From Ptychodera flava (taxonomy: Eukaryota; Hemichordata; Enteropneusta; Ptychoderidae): a DNA stretch of 64,000 nucleotides. Below are positions 12,277 through 23,219 of the stretch, piece by piece. The notes under the pieces are model-generated. The model was not told the DNA's origin. It did not search any database and saw only the letters and a program-made list of their open reading frames with translations. The translations under genes and the position numbers were made by a program. The stretch is taken from the NCBI RefSeq assembly GCF_041260155.1, contig NC_091944.1:16706772-16770771 (forward strand), written 5' to 3'. The stretch's first letter is position 1; the number at the start of each line of letters is the position of its first letter.

Positions 12277-12723
12277 TAAAGTCAAACCTGTGTATAGTGC
12301 TCACACTAGGCACCAAGAAAGAGTAACCACAGTATGGCGGTGATTTTTCTATAAAGTGTTGGTGTGGCATTTCTTTCTGTGTAGGTTGTATGTTCAGTGG
12401 TGATGTAGAAAAAGATAACAGTAATATTAAAATTCAATATCATAAATCTCTGAAAATCATGATTTACGAATTAAATTTCTGAAACAATAGTGATGCAACT
12501 ATGAAAATTGGCCAAATAGACTTGTATCATTCTTTCAGTCCAAGAATTTTTTGACAGAGGTCATTCGGAGTCAGATATGTTGACCATTATACGCAGCTTT
12601 TGTACCAAACTGGAGCAATTACAGGTTGCTGTTCTGTAGGCGGCCTATAACATGTAAAATATTACAGGACTGCTGCAAGGTGACCACTGTGTAAGGGTGA
12701 CTATTGACACAGGTTTGACTGTA
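12277..12723. mobile_element. Tigger/mariner-like MITE
   Basis: The ends form an inverted repeat: AAAGTCAAACCTGTGTATAG on the left, and the reverse complement of the right end reads ACAGTCAAACCTGTGTC. Flanking TA dinucleotides fit the TA target of the Tc1/mariner superfamily. There is no ORF. It is related at the termini to the 159-bp element at 60475-60633. Confidence 0.65.
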
Positions 12724-12841
12724 AATGCACTATTATGTAGTTTTATCTGAGATTTACTGTTGTGATATGGAACTGAAATTCAATAATAGTGAAAGTTCAA
12801 AGGATTAATATCCGAGGCAGTATTTTCAAAAGGTTTGGAAA

Positions 12842-13403
12842 AACATAGGGCCAAAGTCCCTGAAGCTACTATAGACATGGATACATGACTGTATGAAATT
12901 ATCTCACTAAGGTCATCCTAGGGACTTGTAAACCAAATATTAAAGCTGTCTGACCAGCGGTTTTGAAAAAACAGCAACTCAACAGTTGATAGAGCTCTGC
13001 TGCGTTATGTAGAGAATAACCTTTTGTGACACATGTATTGAAGAAGAAGGTGGATATCTTTGATAGCTCATTTCAGGATGGCCTCACCAAAAATGGGGGA
13101 AAAAATTCCGTAAAAATACAGATTTGCATATTTCATCACAATTTTAACAAATCTAAGTTTGGTTATCCCTAGGGACCTGTATACCAAATAACAAAGCTGT
13201 CTGACCAGCGGTTATGAAGAAGGAGATTTTTTACCAAAAAACGCCTTTTTTGGTGCTAATTTGCATATTTTCAACAATATCAAAAATAAATAAAAGTAGT
13301 TTCTCAAAATCATATATTTTATCCACACAACAAATATCAAATCAGTAAGTACTGCAGTTGTCAAGATATTTGAGTGGACGGACGCCTAACAAACGGACAT
13401 ACA

Positions 13404-13439
<36 letters not shown>

Positions 13440-14709
13440 CCCATCACAATAGCTTTTATAGACTATATTAGTCTATAGTAGCTAATAAACGAGAATTAAT
13501 TACATTCTAATTAAAGTAAACAAGACTTGCTTAAATCAAGATTTACGTCATAAAAAACAGCATATATGTATCTGTCAGGTTATAAAGAATCTTAAGCTGG
13601 TTATCTTTATCAGTATTTCCCTCCTATTAACAAAGCACATTTTAACTTTCAAATTAACATTGTAAGTAAGTTCTGTTGAATAAGTTGAGACTGTACGTAC
13701 TCAGAGAAAGCACAATGAAGAGACAAATGTTTGAAACTTAAGAAGTTCAAGGTCATCAAAAGCATTATAAGGAATCATGTAACACTTTCATTGCACTGTC
13801 TACACAGATTGCATAATTGCTATAAATAGCACGAGGAATCTTACAGCCCAGCTTTACCATAAAAACCCTATCACTTTGACCACTCTTTTAATTGACCACT
13901 CTATTTTTTCCTCAAAGAGTAATTTTATTTTATCCTTACCAAGTCAACCATAAATGGAAATTAGAACTTTCTCTATCTCTATTTATTTGACCACCCTATC
14001 ATGACAAACTATTATGAGCAATTTCTTTTAGATAACATACAGGGCACAATAAATGACGGTTCAGAATATGTCAAAGTTGGGATTCAGGAAAGTTGCCTTT
14101 ACATGTTTTAATCCTCCAAGACGGTAGGCATTTCACTATGAACTGTCAAAAAAAGTTGAATTTTCTGATAATTCAACACTAAAATTATTTTGGCTTTGAT
14201 GATTTCCCAATTAATTCATTTATTTAAAATCATATTAATTATTTTTTTCTGGGTAAATTGATAGGGTTTATACAGTACAAGAATTACATACAATGTAAGT
14301 CAAATTTTGACCAAAAATGACAAAAAAATTCCTTAAAAATACATCTTTGCATATTTCATCACAATTTGAACAAATCTAAGTTAGGTTATCCCTAGGGACC
14401 TGTATACCAAATAACAAAGCTGTCTGACCGGCGGTTATGAAGAAGAAGATTTTTTACCAAAAACGCCTTTTTTGGCATTAATTTGCCTATTTTCAACAAT
14501 ATCAAAAAATTAAAAAAAAGGTTTCTCAAAATCATATTTTTCATCTACACAACAAATATCAAATCAGTAAGTACTGCGGTTCTCAAGATATTTGAGTGGA
14601 CGGACGCCTCACAAACGGACATACATACATACATACATACAGACTGACGCCGGACGGATACCCATCCCAATAGCTTCTATAGACTATAGTCTATAGTAGC
14701 TAAAAAACA
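12842..14709 (+). mobile_element. ~1.9-kb non-coding element, copy A (inverted relative to 49230-51264)
   Basis: It begins near ACATAGGGCCAAAGTCCC, and the words AGCTACTATAGAC (12864) and GTCTATAGTAGCT (~14690-14702) form inverted ends. Two subunits sharing GGTTATCCCTAGGGACCTGT, CTGTCTGACC(A/G)GCGG and a TACA microsatellite (13399-13430 and 14623-14640) sit at each end. The centre (13840-14120) includes AAAACCCTATCACTTTGACC. The whole segment is found in reverse orientation at 49230-51264. No ORF of note; the superfamily is unassigned. Confidence 0.75.
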
Positions 14710-15245
14710 GAGTTGTTAATTTACATAAGTGTATACTTTTCATATTCTTTTGCTGCGAAAATGTGTTCTTTTGAATAGTTATTAACATATAAGAAGATCG
14801 CTCAGTAAATAGAATCCCCTTGTGGAAAACCATACAAGGATATAAAGTGGTTCACCAGCCTGACTGAAACTAAAACCCTCACAGATTTACTGTTGCATTA
14901 GAAACATACTTCTGGGTATTGCCACAACTTTGACCCGTTCACTCTATTTTTTTATGAACACATCCACATCACCAAGGATTGTAGGATAGATCCAAATCTG
15001 GCATTGACCGTACAAAGGGCAGTTTGAAGTTTTGGATAAGATACAAGAGAAACATTGACAACAGTAGCTTTACAACATAGGTTAGAATGCATGAGAGATT
15101 GTTGACAATGATTTCTGAACATTTGAAAATGCTGCACCAAAAAATACCCAATGGTTCTGGAAACCAGTAATGACATACATGACAGTACTCTCCATCATCA
15201 AAACTCATTTTCACTGAACTTTCCCCTTCAATTTCTTGAGACTGC

Positions 15246-15290
15246 TTACCCTTTCACCACAATGGTTTGGCCCAATGCTATTGTGTTCAA
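15246..15290 (+). repeat. Partial copy of the 93-bp TTAA element
   Basis: ACCCTTTCACCACAATGGTT followed by TGGCCCAATGCTATTGT matches the left half of the copies at 30714 and 40529; the right half is missing. Confidence 0.55.
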
Positions 15291-15491
15291 CAGTCTAGTT
15301 TGCCTTTCGACCACAAAAGTATGGGGTGACAGGCTTAAAAATGTATCAACACAGATCATCCATATTAGCACACATTTATTGCACATGTATGGCAACTTGA
15401 GACACAGACTTGTGCAACATCTGTACCACTCTTGTCTTTACACAGCAGAAGACGATAATTGCACAAAGGAAAAGCTTATATTTGTGAAAAC

Positions 15492-15497
15492 TTTATT
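15492..15497 (-). terminator. Candidate poly(A) signal of UQCRB
   Basis: AATAAA on the minus strand about 373 nt after the UQCRB stop; it is the nearest exact hexamer downstream. A second lies at 15375-15380. Confidence 0.35.
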
Positions 15498-15869
15498 TGC
15501 ATAAATTACAATCTCTGGGGGAGCAAACCGCTCAGAACATTTTACACTGAGAAATGCACAAATAAGTCTATAACACATTGTAACTAGATCAATTAAATGT
15601 ACAGTGCAAGTCAATATTTCGTTTTTTTTGCTTGGGATGGATGCTAAATGCGAGAATGAAGAAAGCAAGAGTACAATTTTTTCAATAAAACATTTTGACA
15701 TCAACCTATTTCTGAAAGTTTACCCATCCCCAGTAAAAACACTGATGTTGCTACAAATGAAGTTGGTTCATGCACATATTGAATGTTAACACGTCTCCAT
15801 TCTGTCTGTCTATTATTAGTTCACACAAAGTACACACAGTTGCTGTTTCTTTCCCAACATTTCCACGGG

Positions 15870-18280
15870 TCACACTTTATTCCATTCGTGCATTTCTTTC
15901 CATTCTTTTTGAACTTCCTCAATGATTGGCAAGAGGTAAGGTTTGTCCTGCAAATACAACAGCATAAATTTCATGTTGATACCAGTTTTACAGTAATGGC
16001 AATATTTTGGTAGCATGGTGCAATATTATTGCAGTTCTGTACAGCGCACTTGCTTAGAAAGAATTTCAAATGAGTTATTCAACAAGATTAGAGGAGATTT
16101 TTTAGAAATCAAGGGGCCTAAACATATCAATATGAATGGTTGCACACATCAGGAATACTTTTTTTTTATGTAATAAAATAATAAAAATATGCAGACAGGA
16201 CTTTGGAATTGTCTTAGTAATCACGTTCAATGTTTGAAGCATGTTTTGTATTATTGAGTGACCTGACAAAGCATGTTCTTGGTTGGTTGCAGTGTTTGAT
16301 TTGTCGGAAAGGGAAATGTTGTATATGTGCCTAGAATCACTCATAGTTACCAACCTCTTCAAATTTTGTCCACTGTTCCTCGGGCAATACTCGATGTTTG
16401 AGTGAGAGATCCAGTGCCCTCTTGATACGGAATAACCTGGCATTGTTCACATCCTCCGGAAGGCGCCTGATGGCTTCCTTCACCTCAGGTGTTTCTCTGA
16501 TCAGGTCATCTCTCAGCAGTCCTGAAATTAATGAAATATCAACATTCCAGATAAAGGATGTGTATAATGGGCAATCACAAGGAGTCTGAATGTCTGTCCC
16601 CGAGGCACACTCTTCCTTTGACCTTTATTTCAAAGTCAAGTGAAATGACTAATTCTGTTAACGCAGCTGTGTCCACACAGGATACCTACAACCGCGTGAA
16701 GGAGCTATGCTGTATTTCTCCATTTTGTGCAAACGATTGCAAGCTGGATATTGTTTTGACAATACACAGGTAGATAATAGTTTGCACTTCAAGACACTAT
16801 CAACCACACATTTCTACACCATACTCTTTAGTGAAGGTGTGTGAATGTATAACTCTTGTGTGCATAGTACCCCTCTCAACATCTCCACAATAGGCCAATG
16901 GCTTAACCAGCTTCTATCACAACAGAAATGTATAAGTACAATGATTTCTTACAAGAATCACATTTGTATTTGAACAATACAGATTGAAGGATTAGGAAAT
17001 ATCTTGAACACTCCAGTAAAAACATGAAGAATTTTCACTTGAAGCAACGCAATACTTGCCAATGAACCCTTCCCCACCACCTCTTATACAATGAACAACT
17101 TGGACACAAACAGGATTACTGAAGTGAAAAGTTTTTTTTCTCACAGTTTGTGTCTGCTTATATCTTCCCGTATTTCATTTGATGTTTTTTTCTCTGAGAG
17201 AATTTACACCGCAGTCTTGTTGAAAATCACTTACGATCACTGTTGATCAAACTTACCGAGCTGATTAAATCCTGCTGCATTGTAGTGCCATTTTTGAAGC
17301 CCGATAAAAAATCTGCTCCTTGTGAGCCAGCTCATCATTGCTGTGGATGAACAAAAGACAGGACAATTGGACCATTTAATGTTGTTACTGAAAGGCAACC
17401 TTATGGGGTCATGGTGACTAGCAAACTCTGGGGGCGACAGTCAGGGGTGTAAACAACATGCCACTGCTCCCAAATAAGTTTTGTCCAGGCTCTCCTCAGA
17501 TGTGGGGGTGGATTTGCAATGGGGGTAGAAACAAGACTCTCTTGTACCAGATTATGATGGTATGATATGAGGCAGAAGCTAGACTTGCTTCATCTCCATG
17601 GAGTTACTGAGGTAACAAATGTTGCTGTTCCAGTATTCTAAGGTCAATTACCAATGTTCCAACCATACTATTAACAACAATGCCGAGTGTTAACTGAACC
17701 AAATTAGAGATTTTTTTTTGTAGAGTTCTTCAATAAGAGTGAGACATACAGTACATAACGTGCGTACGTGTGACCCTTAATTTATATGACCTTATCTGTA
17801 CGCTGCCACTACGCAACTATGCAAATTTTTAGTACGACCATTCATGTCTTCGCCGGCCTTGCTCTAGGACACCTTGAAAGACTGCCCAAATATTTCACTA
17901 TCTACAAGCGAAATTAGTTTGATCTTTCCATTTATAGACATAAAATACGAGTTTCATAACAAGTTACTGTTTTAGTGATGCAGTAGGTCGGTACTTTCGC
18001 GATTCCCATCACGCTGAAATGTACTCGTAATTTGCCGGTACTGACCGCTGCGATGTGACGTTCTAATAGCACTATGGCTCACGCAAAGTTGTATGTATTA
18101 CGAAGCTCGTTTTAAACGAGCAAATGGTCTTTGTGAAGTGTAATTTAGAATGATGACCATACTAGTTACTAACAGGATTGCTACACAGCTTTGGAAATAG
18201 TTAAACCCATAAAGCACAATCGAAAGTAAGCAAAATGTGTACGAAAATGTGGTGGATTTCTACTCACATCCTGACGCCAT
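15870..18280 (-). CDS. UQCRB: Cytochrome b-c1 complex subunit 7 (UQCRB), 4 exons, 113 aa
   Basis: The minus-strand exons are 18268-18280, 17257-17340, 16355-16521 and 15870-15947 (stop TGA 15870-15872). All introns are GT-AG and the joined frame is open. The protein is the small matrix-facing subunit of respiratory complex III (QCR7 in yeast), which contacts cytochrome b and helps assembly. Family landmarks are present in order: [18 protein letters not shown], then [41 protein letters not shown], and the C-terminal [20 protein letters not shown]. The length matches the human protein (111 aa). Exon 1 carries only four complete codons, so the ATG at 18280 rests on the splice join, a good donor (GTGAGTA) and context GAAAAATGG. 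A second and third Met (residues 6-7) lie in exon 2 and could serve as alternatives. Confidence 0.95.
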
Positions 18281-18676
18281 TTTTCACCGGGTCGAACAGC
18301 TGCACTATGGGATAGATTTCTACCGGAAATAAAACTAAATCGAGATCCCCTAAGCCGATAAAAGATAAAAAACTAAGTAACATCATAACTTATCAAGTAG
18401 CCCAACATTTAAATCAACTTCTCTAACTTACAGTTTCTTATGTTAAAGTTTTAGCCATATAAAATGTAAAGAATATTGAAGTTCACGCAATCGATCGACA
18501 ATAAATGCATGAAGATGGTTCAATTTTGTGGAGTAGCTAGGGGGTCTTAGAATATAAACTTTGTAGCAAAATACACATGAGCTCGACCGAGTGCACGGTA
18601 CTAGCTCCGAACACTCTCCCTGACTGAATTAATATTAGGTTTTACGCCAACAAACAACTAAAGCACACTTGACGGC
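18281..18676. promoter_or_regulatory. Likely bidirectional promoter between UQCRB and the HS1BP3-like gene
   Basis: Only 396 bp separate the two divergent start codons, so both promoters and 5' UTRs must share this interval unless there are further upstream non-coding exons. No TATA box can be assigned firmly. CpG dinucleotides are somewhat more frequent from about 17940 to 18830 than in the surrounding DNA, as often seen at housekeeping promoters. Confidence 0.6.
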
Positions 18677-21600
18677 ATGGCTGCACCGATTACAACTACA
18701 AGGTAAGTAGTCGATAGGCCTTCCGTGAATTACACACTGATCAGCTGATGGGACTTTGTTTCATACGCGAGAAGTTGTGAGGGCGCAATTTTTGAAAGTT
18801 GCCGTACACCTCCGCGACCTCAGGCTTTCTTTGGCCTCATACGTACTAGTTTACTGTATTCTTGTGACATACATGAAGTAAATATATTTTAAGATGTTGC
18901 TCCGAAAAACCTCAATATCTTGCTGTAATCGTTTGTTTACTAATCGGGGACAGAAGTTACTTATTTTGACTGCAAAACAAAGATTCGCTGTGCAGACGGT
19001 CCATGTCCAATGGGTCTGAAAGAAAGGGGCGGGGCGAGACGAGGAAGGGCAAACAACAGTCCCCTAGGATCTAGGATACTGTTTGGTTTCGGCACCAAGT
19101 CGTGTCGGCCTTCCAAATTCTGGCCCCAAGTCCTTTCAGCACCGCGACCCAAGACTTTTCGGCATCACTCTATTTACCAGAGGCTACCTTGGGGGAACTA
19201 GTGCCAGAGCGTAATGTTACTAATCAAACCACTAAAAAAAACTGTGTCAACATTCACATGCTCTAATCTTTGTGAGAACATGGTAAGAAACCGTAAGAAA
19301 AAAATTCTCACACCATTTTTCATTTTTAAATATGTGACTCAAGTTTATCGATAGCAATAGCTGCCGACATGGAAAACGGTGCTGAAACGGCACGGCAAAA
19401 GTCACACAAAATGCACTTACATGTAAAAGAACTGGTCAGAACGCAAATGTCGTGATTACGAATATGACTGGTCAGTCAGTTACAAAAAACAAATCAAAAC
19501 AGGGATACCCAAATGTCTTTGGTCACGGTGCCAAAACAACTTGGGGCAGGGAATTGAGAGGCCGAAACAATTTGGGCCTAAACGACTTGGTGCTGAAAGA
19601 CCAGTAACCGAGCCACAGACCTTTGGTTTTTTCTTGAGGTTGTATGGGTGAAGGGACTGTGAAAAAAATGGACTTGGTGTAATGTTCTTGTGGCTTTATA
19701 CTTCAAACATACTGCTAGCTGGTTTGTTACTGGTGAGAACAGAATATTGCTTTCAAAATCCTGGCACCGAAGTCCAATAAACCACGTGGACATTTGTAAC
19801 GATATCTCGCATTGCCTTTCTTCAATTTCCATAGAACATTGTTTCTATGGAAAGAAATAGCTTCAATTATTAAAGTTTGGTATTTAAAGATACTCTAAAG
19901 AAAAACTTATAGGTATTATGTCAAGAGTGCATTGAAAATGTGGAAATATGTATGGATTGAAATTGAACATTATTCACAGCCAACGTAACTTACAAATTTT
20001 GACATTCTGATGAGCACTATTTGAAGAAAACCAGCCCTTACTAGTTTTTGATAATCTTTGTGCCTTTTGCATATCCCGTAGTTGTGGTAATTTTTAAAAA
20101 CATGATAGAAAAAACCCAGCTGCACTCTCTTGACCTGCTCTATCTTTCACTTAAAGCTTGTTCTATATATTTTACAGAGAATTGAAGAACAAAGAGACAG
20201 GAATTGATATAAGTGTCCCAAAATATGAAGAGATTCCAGGGCTTCTGACTACAACCATTGAGTTCCACGTCATTGTGGTGTCCAGGTTGCCATATTTCAA
20301 AACTGCAAAGCATAAAGAGAATGATGTCATTCAATTTATGGTAAGCCATGAAGATGGGTAATTCTCATCTGGATGTGGGAGTCTTTGTGCTTCCACATTA
20401 TTCCTGCTTACTTGTCTTCTCAGTGTTAATTAGGTTGACAATCATTTCAAAAAACAACTATTAATTCTGTGTTTATGAACAAAGTCTGCTGTCATATCAC
20501 AGAAACATGATAGCTGTGATGATTTAGTTTCAAGAATGGCAGTGAAATGTGAATTTGCCCAATATTTTAAAAAGGCAGACATAAACAGACCCTGGTTACA
20601 CAGTACTCATTTTAGTGGTACACCAATTTCATGGGCCTTCACCCATTGACTGGTGATAACTTAACCAGTCATTGCACTTACATATACGTATGTGAATGAT
20701 TTTCTATATGCATGCTTACATTTTATTTTATTTTTTTCAGTTGTGTTTTTTTACAGACAATTATTCTAGTTCACTGAGACCTTTATTGTAATTTACATGT
20801 AAATCCAGATCCTGTAAAGGATGAGATTTCAATAAAATCTTACATTGCATTACATGTAAGTCTTGTTCCTCACCATCGCCATTTTTTTTTACACCATCAT
20901 GTACCACTATCATTTGTGCATTTCAGATCCCAAAACGGCACAGTGATTTTGAAGCATTGCATAGAACCCTGGATGAGAAATTTCCGGCTACGGTGTTGCC
21001 AGAACTGCCAAAGAAAACACTGCTGATCAACAACAATACAGTCCAACAAAGGAGACAAATATTTGAAAAGATATTGAAATTCATCGTGGAAAATCCAAAG
21101 CTGTGTACTTCACCCCCAGTTTTAGAATTCCTCGGTAAAACTTCTTCCTCTGTTCTCAAACCAACACCTTTCTGATAAAAGATCTGCACTTTCTGTCAAA
21201 TTATCATGGAAAAATCGCTCAATAATCTTACATGTATTTACCAGTTATAAAAGGATGTTTGTCTATTTATTCGTTTATGAACAAATAAACTGGTAGATTT
21301 GCAGATCCCTCGAACAAAAATTACATATTGATATGTTGATGCAGTGTTTTTACTGTTTTTGTTTTAAAGCTGGTACCCTAGTAAATTTTACTGAGGATTC
21401 CCAGTCAATCTTCACCTGAATTCGTCACTCAGCACACAACCTACACTGAAAGTAACGCCACACCCATCCTTTATAGAAAGGATACCTCCATAGAGTGGTC
21501 ACTTTTTTCTTGATCTCTTGTATGACCACTATACACAGGATTGATTGTACAATGAAATGAAAATAGATAACATTGGGAAAGCTGTGTAATTCAAATATTT

Positions 21601-22588
21601 TTTCAGATCAAATGATTGTCAGGCTTCTTTTATGCATATGATGTGTCTCAATAGGAAGACTAAGAACCTTTTTCTGGCTTTTTTTCCTCAGGTGTCAGTC
21701 CCATTAAAGCTGGGAAGTTCCGCAAAGAAATAAAGGAGACTGATGGAAAACTGACAAAAGATGAAAAGGATGGCAGTTCTGAGGACACAAAAGATGAACC
21801 TCCGGAGTGAGTGTGAATTCCTCTCTGACAAAAATACCGATCATGATAGAATCTCCAAGTTTATAGATTTCACATCATCCTTATGTGGTTTGCATGCCAG
21901 TTTAAGCACTGAAAGTGGTGTGCAGCAAAAGGAGTATTAAAAATTATTTAAATGGGAAGTTACAGGACCATGGGTGCACAATAGGGGTATTTCTGATGAC
22001 ACAGCCATTCGCATACACTGGGCAGGAGTTTTAATTCTCATAGCATCGCTTTGACTGTATGATAAATTTGAAAAATCATGATGGGCTCTTTCATGACATA
22101 TGCAAAGAGGGGTCAAATGGAGTCAAATGGTCGTACAGGAAACACATTTTGAAACATATGCGCTCTCCCACAAAAATGGAACATATTTTCAGTTTATTTT
22201 TACTCAAGTTTAGTTGCTATGTATTCACAGACATCATATGCAAGATCCAATGACAATGAACGCCTGAAACATTGCAAGATTATGTGATTCTTGGACCAAA
22301 CACAGCACGTCAAATCAGTAGTGTGGCCTTTTTACATTTGCATAGATTTACAATAATCCGGCTTTTATACGGCAAGTTCCTGTTTAAGTTTACTATCAGT
22401 TTTTTTGATGTGGACACTGAAACTGTGGCTTTTATTTCTCCACAGAGAATCTACAAAACAGGAGAGTAATTTATTTGATGATGATGACAGTGATGATGAT
22501 GTTGAGCTTTTCAAAGATACAAAAGCTGCAACGGAGACTGTAGATGATATCTTTGCATCGCCTTCAAGAACACTTACTGCCGACAAAG
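18677..22588 (+). CDS. HS1BP3: HS1BP3-like PX-domain protein, exons 1-5 (C-terminus uncertain)
   Basis: Exons are 18677-18702, 20178-20340, 20927-21134, 21692-21806 and 22446-22588. Junctions are GT-AG and phases agree (2, 0, 1, 2, 1), giving residues 1-218. The start ATG begins MAAPITTTRELK. Residues ~34-133 form a PX domain: core strand IEFHVIVVSRLPYFKTAKH, the phosphoinositide motif KRHSDF (66-71, in place of RRYSEF), the proline stretch PELPKK (88-93) and the basic helix QQRRQIF (103-109). The pairing of VVSRLPYFKTAKH with ENDVIQF closely matches human HCLS1-binding protein 3. Human HS1BP3 binds phosphatidic acid and restrains autophagosome formation. After the PX domain come a charged linker (137-170) and an acidic run LFDDDDSDDDVELF (180-193) resembling the LFDD motifs of the human tail. 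Human HS1BP3 is 392 aa, so later exons are expected. Confidence 0.9.
18960..19640. repeat. Degenerate repeat in HS1BP3 intron 1
   Basis: Variants of a short unit (GGTGCCGAAACGACTTGG-like words: CGGCACCAAGTCGTGTCGG at ~19089, CCGAAACAATTTGGG near 19563, AACGACTTGGTGCTGAAAG near 19579) recur in both orientations. This indicates a decayed simple satellite rather than coding DNA, despite its higher GC. Confidence 0.45.
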
Positions 22589-22602
22589 GTAAGTCGACTC
22601 AT
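22589..22602 (+). other. Alternative donor extension of HS1BP3 exon 5
   Basis: Past the first donor (GTAAGTC at 22589) the frame stays open and meets a second good donor, CAT/GTGAGT, at 22602/22603. This extension adds GKSTH and changes the exit phase from 1 to 0, which is the phase needed to join the candidate exon at 22955. Confidence 0.3.
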
Positions 22603-22954
22603 GTGAGTCTTCCTCGTGAGATGACGAAATGTACAAACGACTAGAGAGAGTAATAATTATACACATTCAGATGTAATGTATTTCAATAATATTCAGAACG
22701 CACTGACCTTAAGTGGACCACCTGATACCCCTTGTCCTTTGTGTTTTCTTCAAACCATTCAGTATTTGGTAATTTTCTACCATCGTTTCTTTTCAACACC
22801 AGCCTCCCATATAACTTTCAATATTTCATAGCCCATTCAGTCAAGTTGTTGATTTCTGAAACTTTGCTTGTATCAGCCCTTTATTGGAACATGTAAAAAA
22901 GTTTTGGGGTAAAGAAACCCTCTCAAGTCAGTGACGTATAAATTTGACTTACAG

Positions 22955-23005
22955 AGCACCCTGTCAAACTCACCAACGAATGATATACCCCCGGCAAAAG
23001 AATAA
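22955..23005 (+). CDS. Candidate terminal exon of the HS1BP3-like gene
   Basis: It follows the acceptor TTGACTTACAG and reads STLSNSPTNDIPPAKE then TAA (23003-23005) in phase 0. That phase is reached only if exon 5 uses its second donor at 22602. The serine/proline-rich composition suits the disordered tail of this family. An AATAAA at 23190-23195 could end the transcript. If correct, the protein is about 239 aa, much shorter than the human one. It may instead be an alternative isoform end or chance. Confidence 0.3.
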   Translation, partial: STLSNSPTNDIPPAKE

Positions 23006-23189
23006 ACCATCATTTGCTGTATTTGCGCATGTAAATTTGTTCCATAGCTTCTGTTCAATACAAGAAACATATGTGCAATATTTGGATAAAAAAACAAGTT
23101 TATCAGAATTTGAAACTGATTATAAAACATACAAAGAAAGAAAAGCTAAACGCAATTTGCTTATTATTTCCAGTCATATACCTACCCTT

Positions 23190-23195
23190 AATAAA
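23190..23195 (+). terminator. Possible poly(A) signal for the short HS1BP3-like transcript
   Basis: AATAAA 185 nt after the candidate stop at 23005. It depends on the proposed terminal exon. Confidence 0.25.
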
Positions 23196-23219
23196 ATTTG
23201 GTCCACAGGGATTGTAAAC

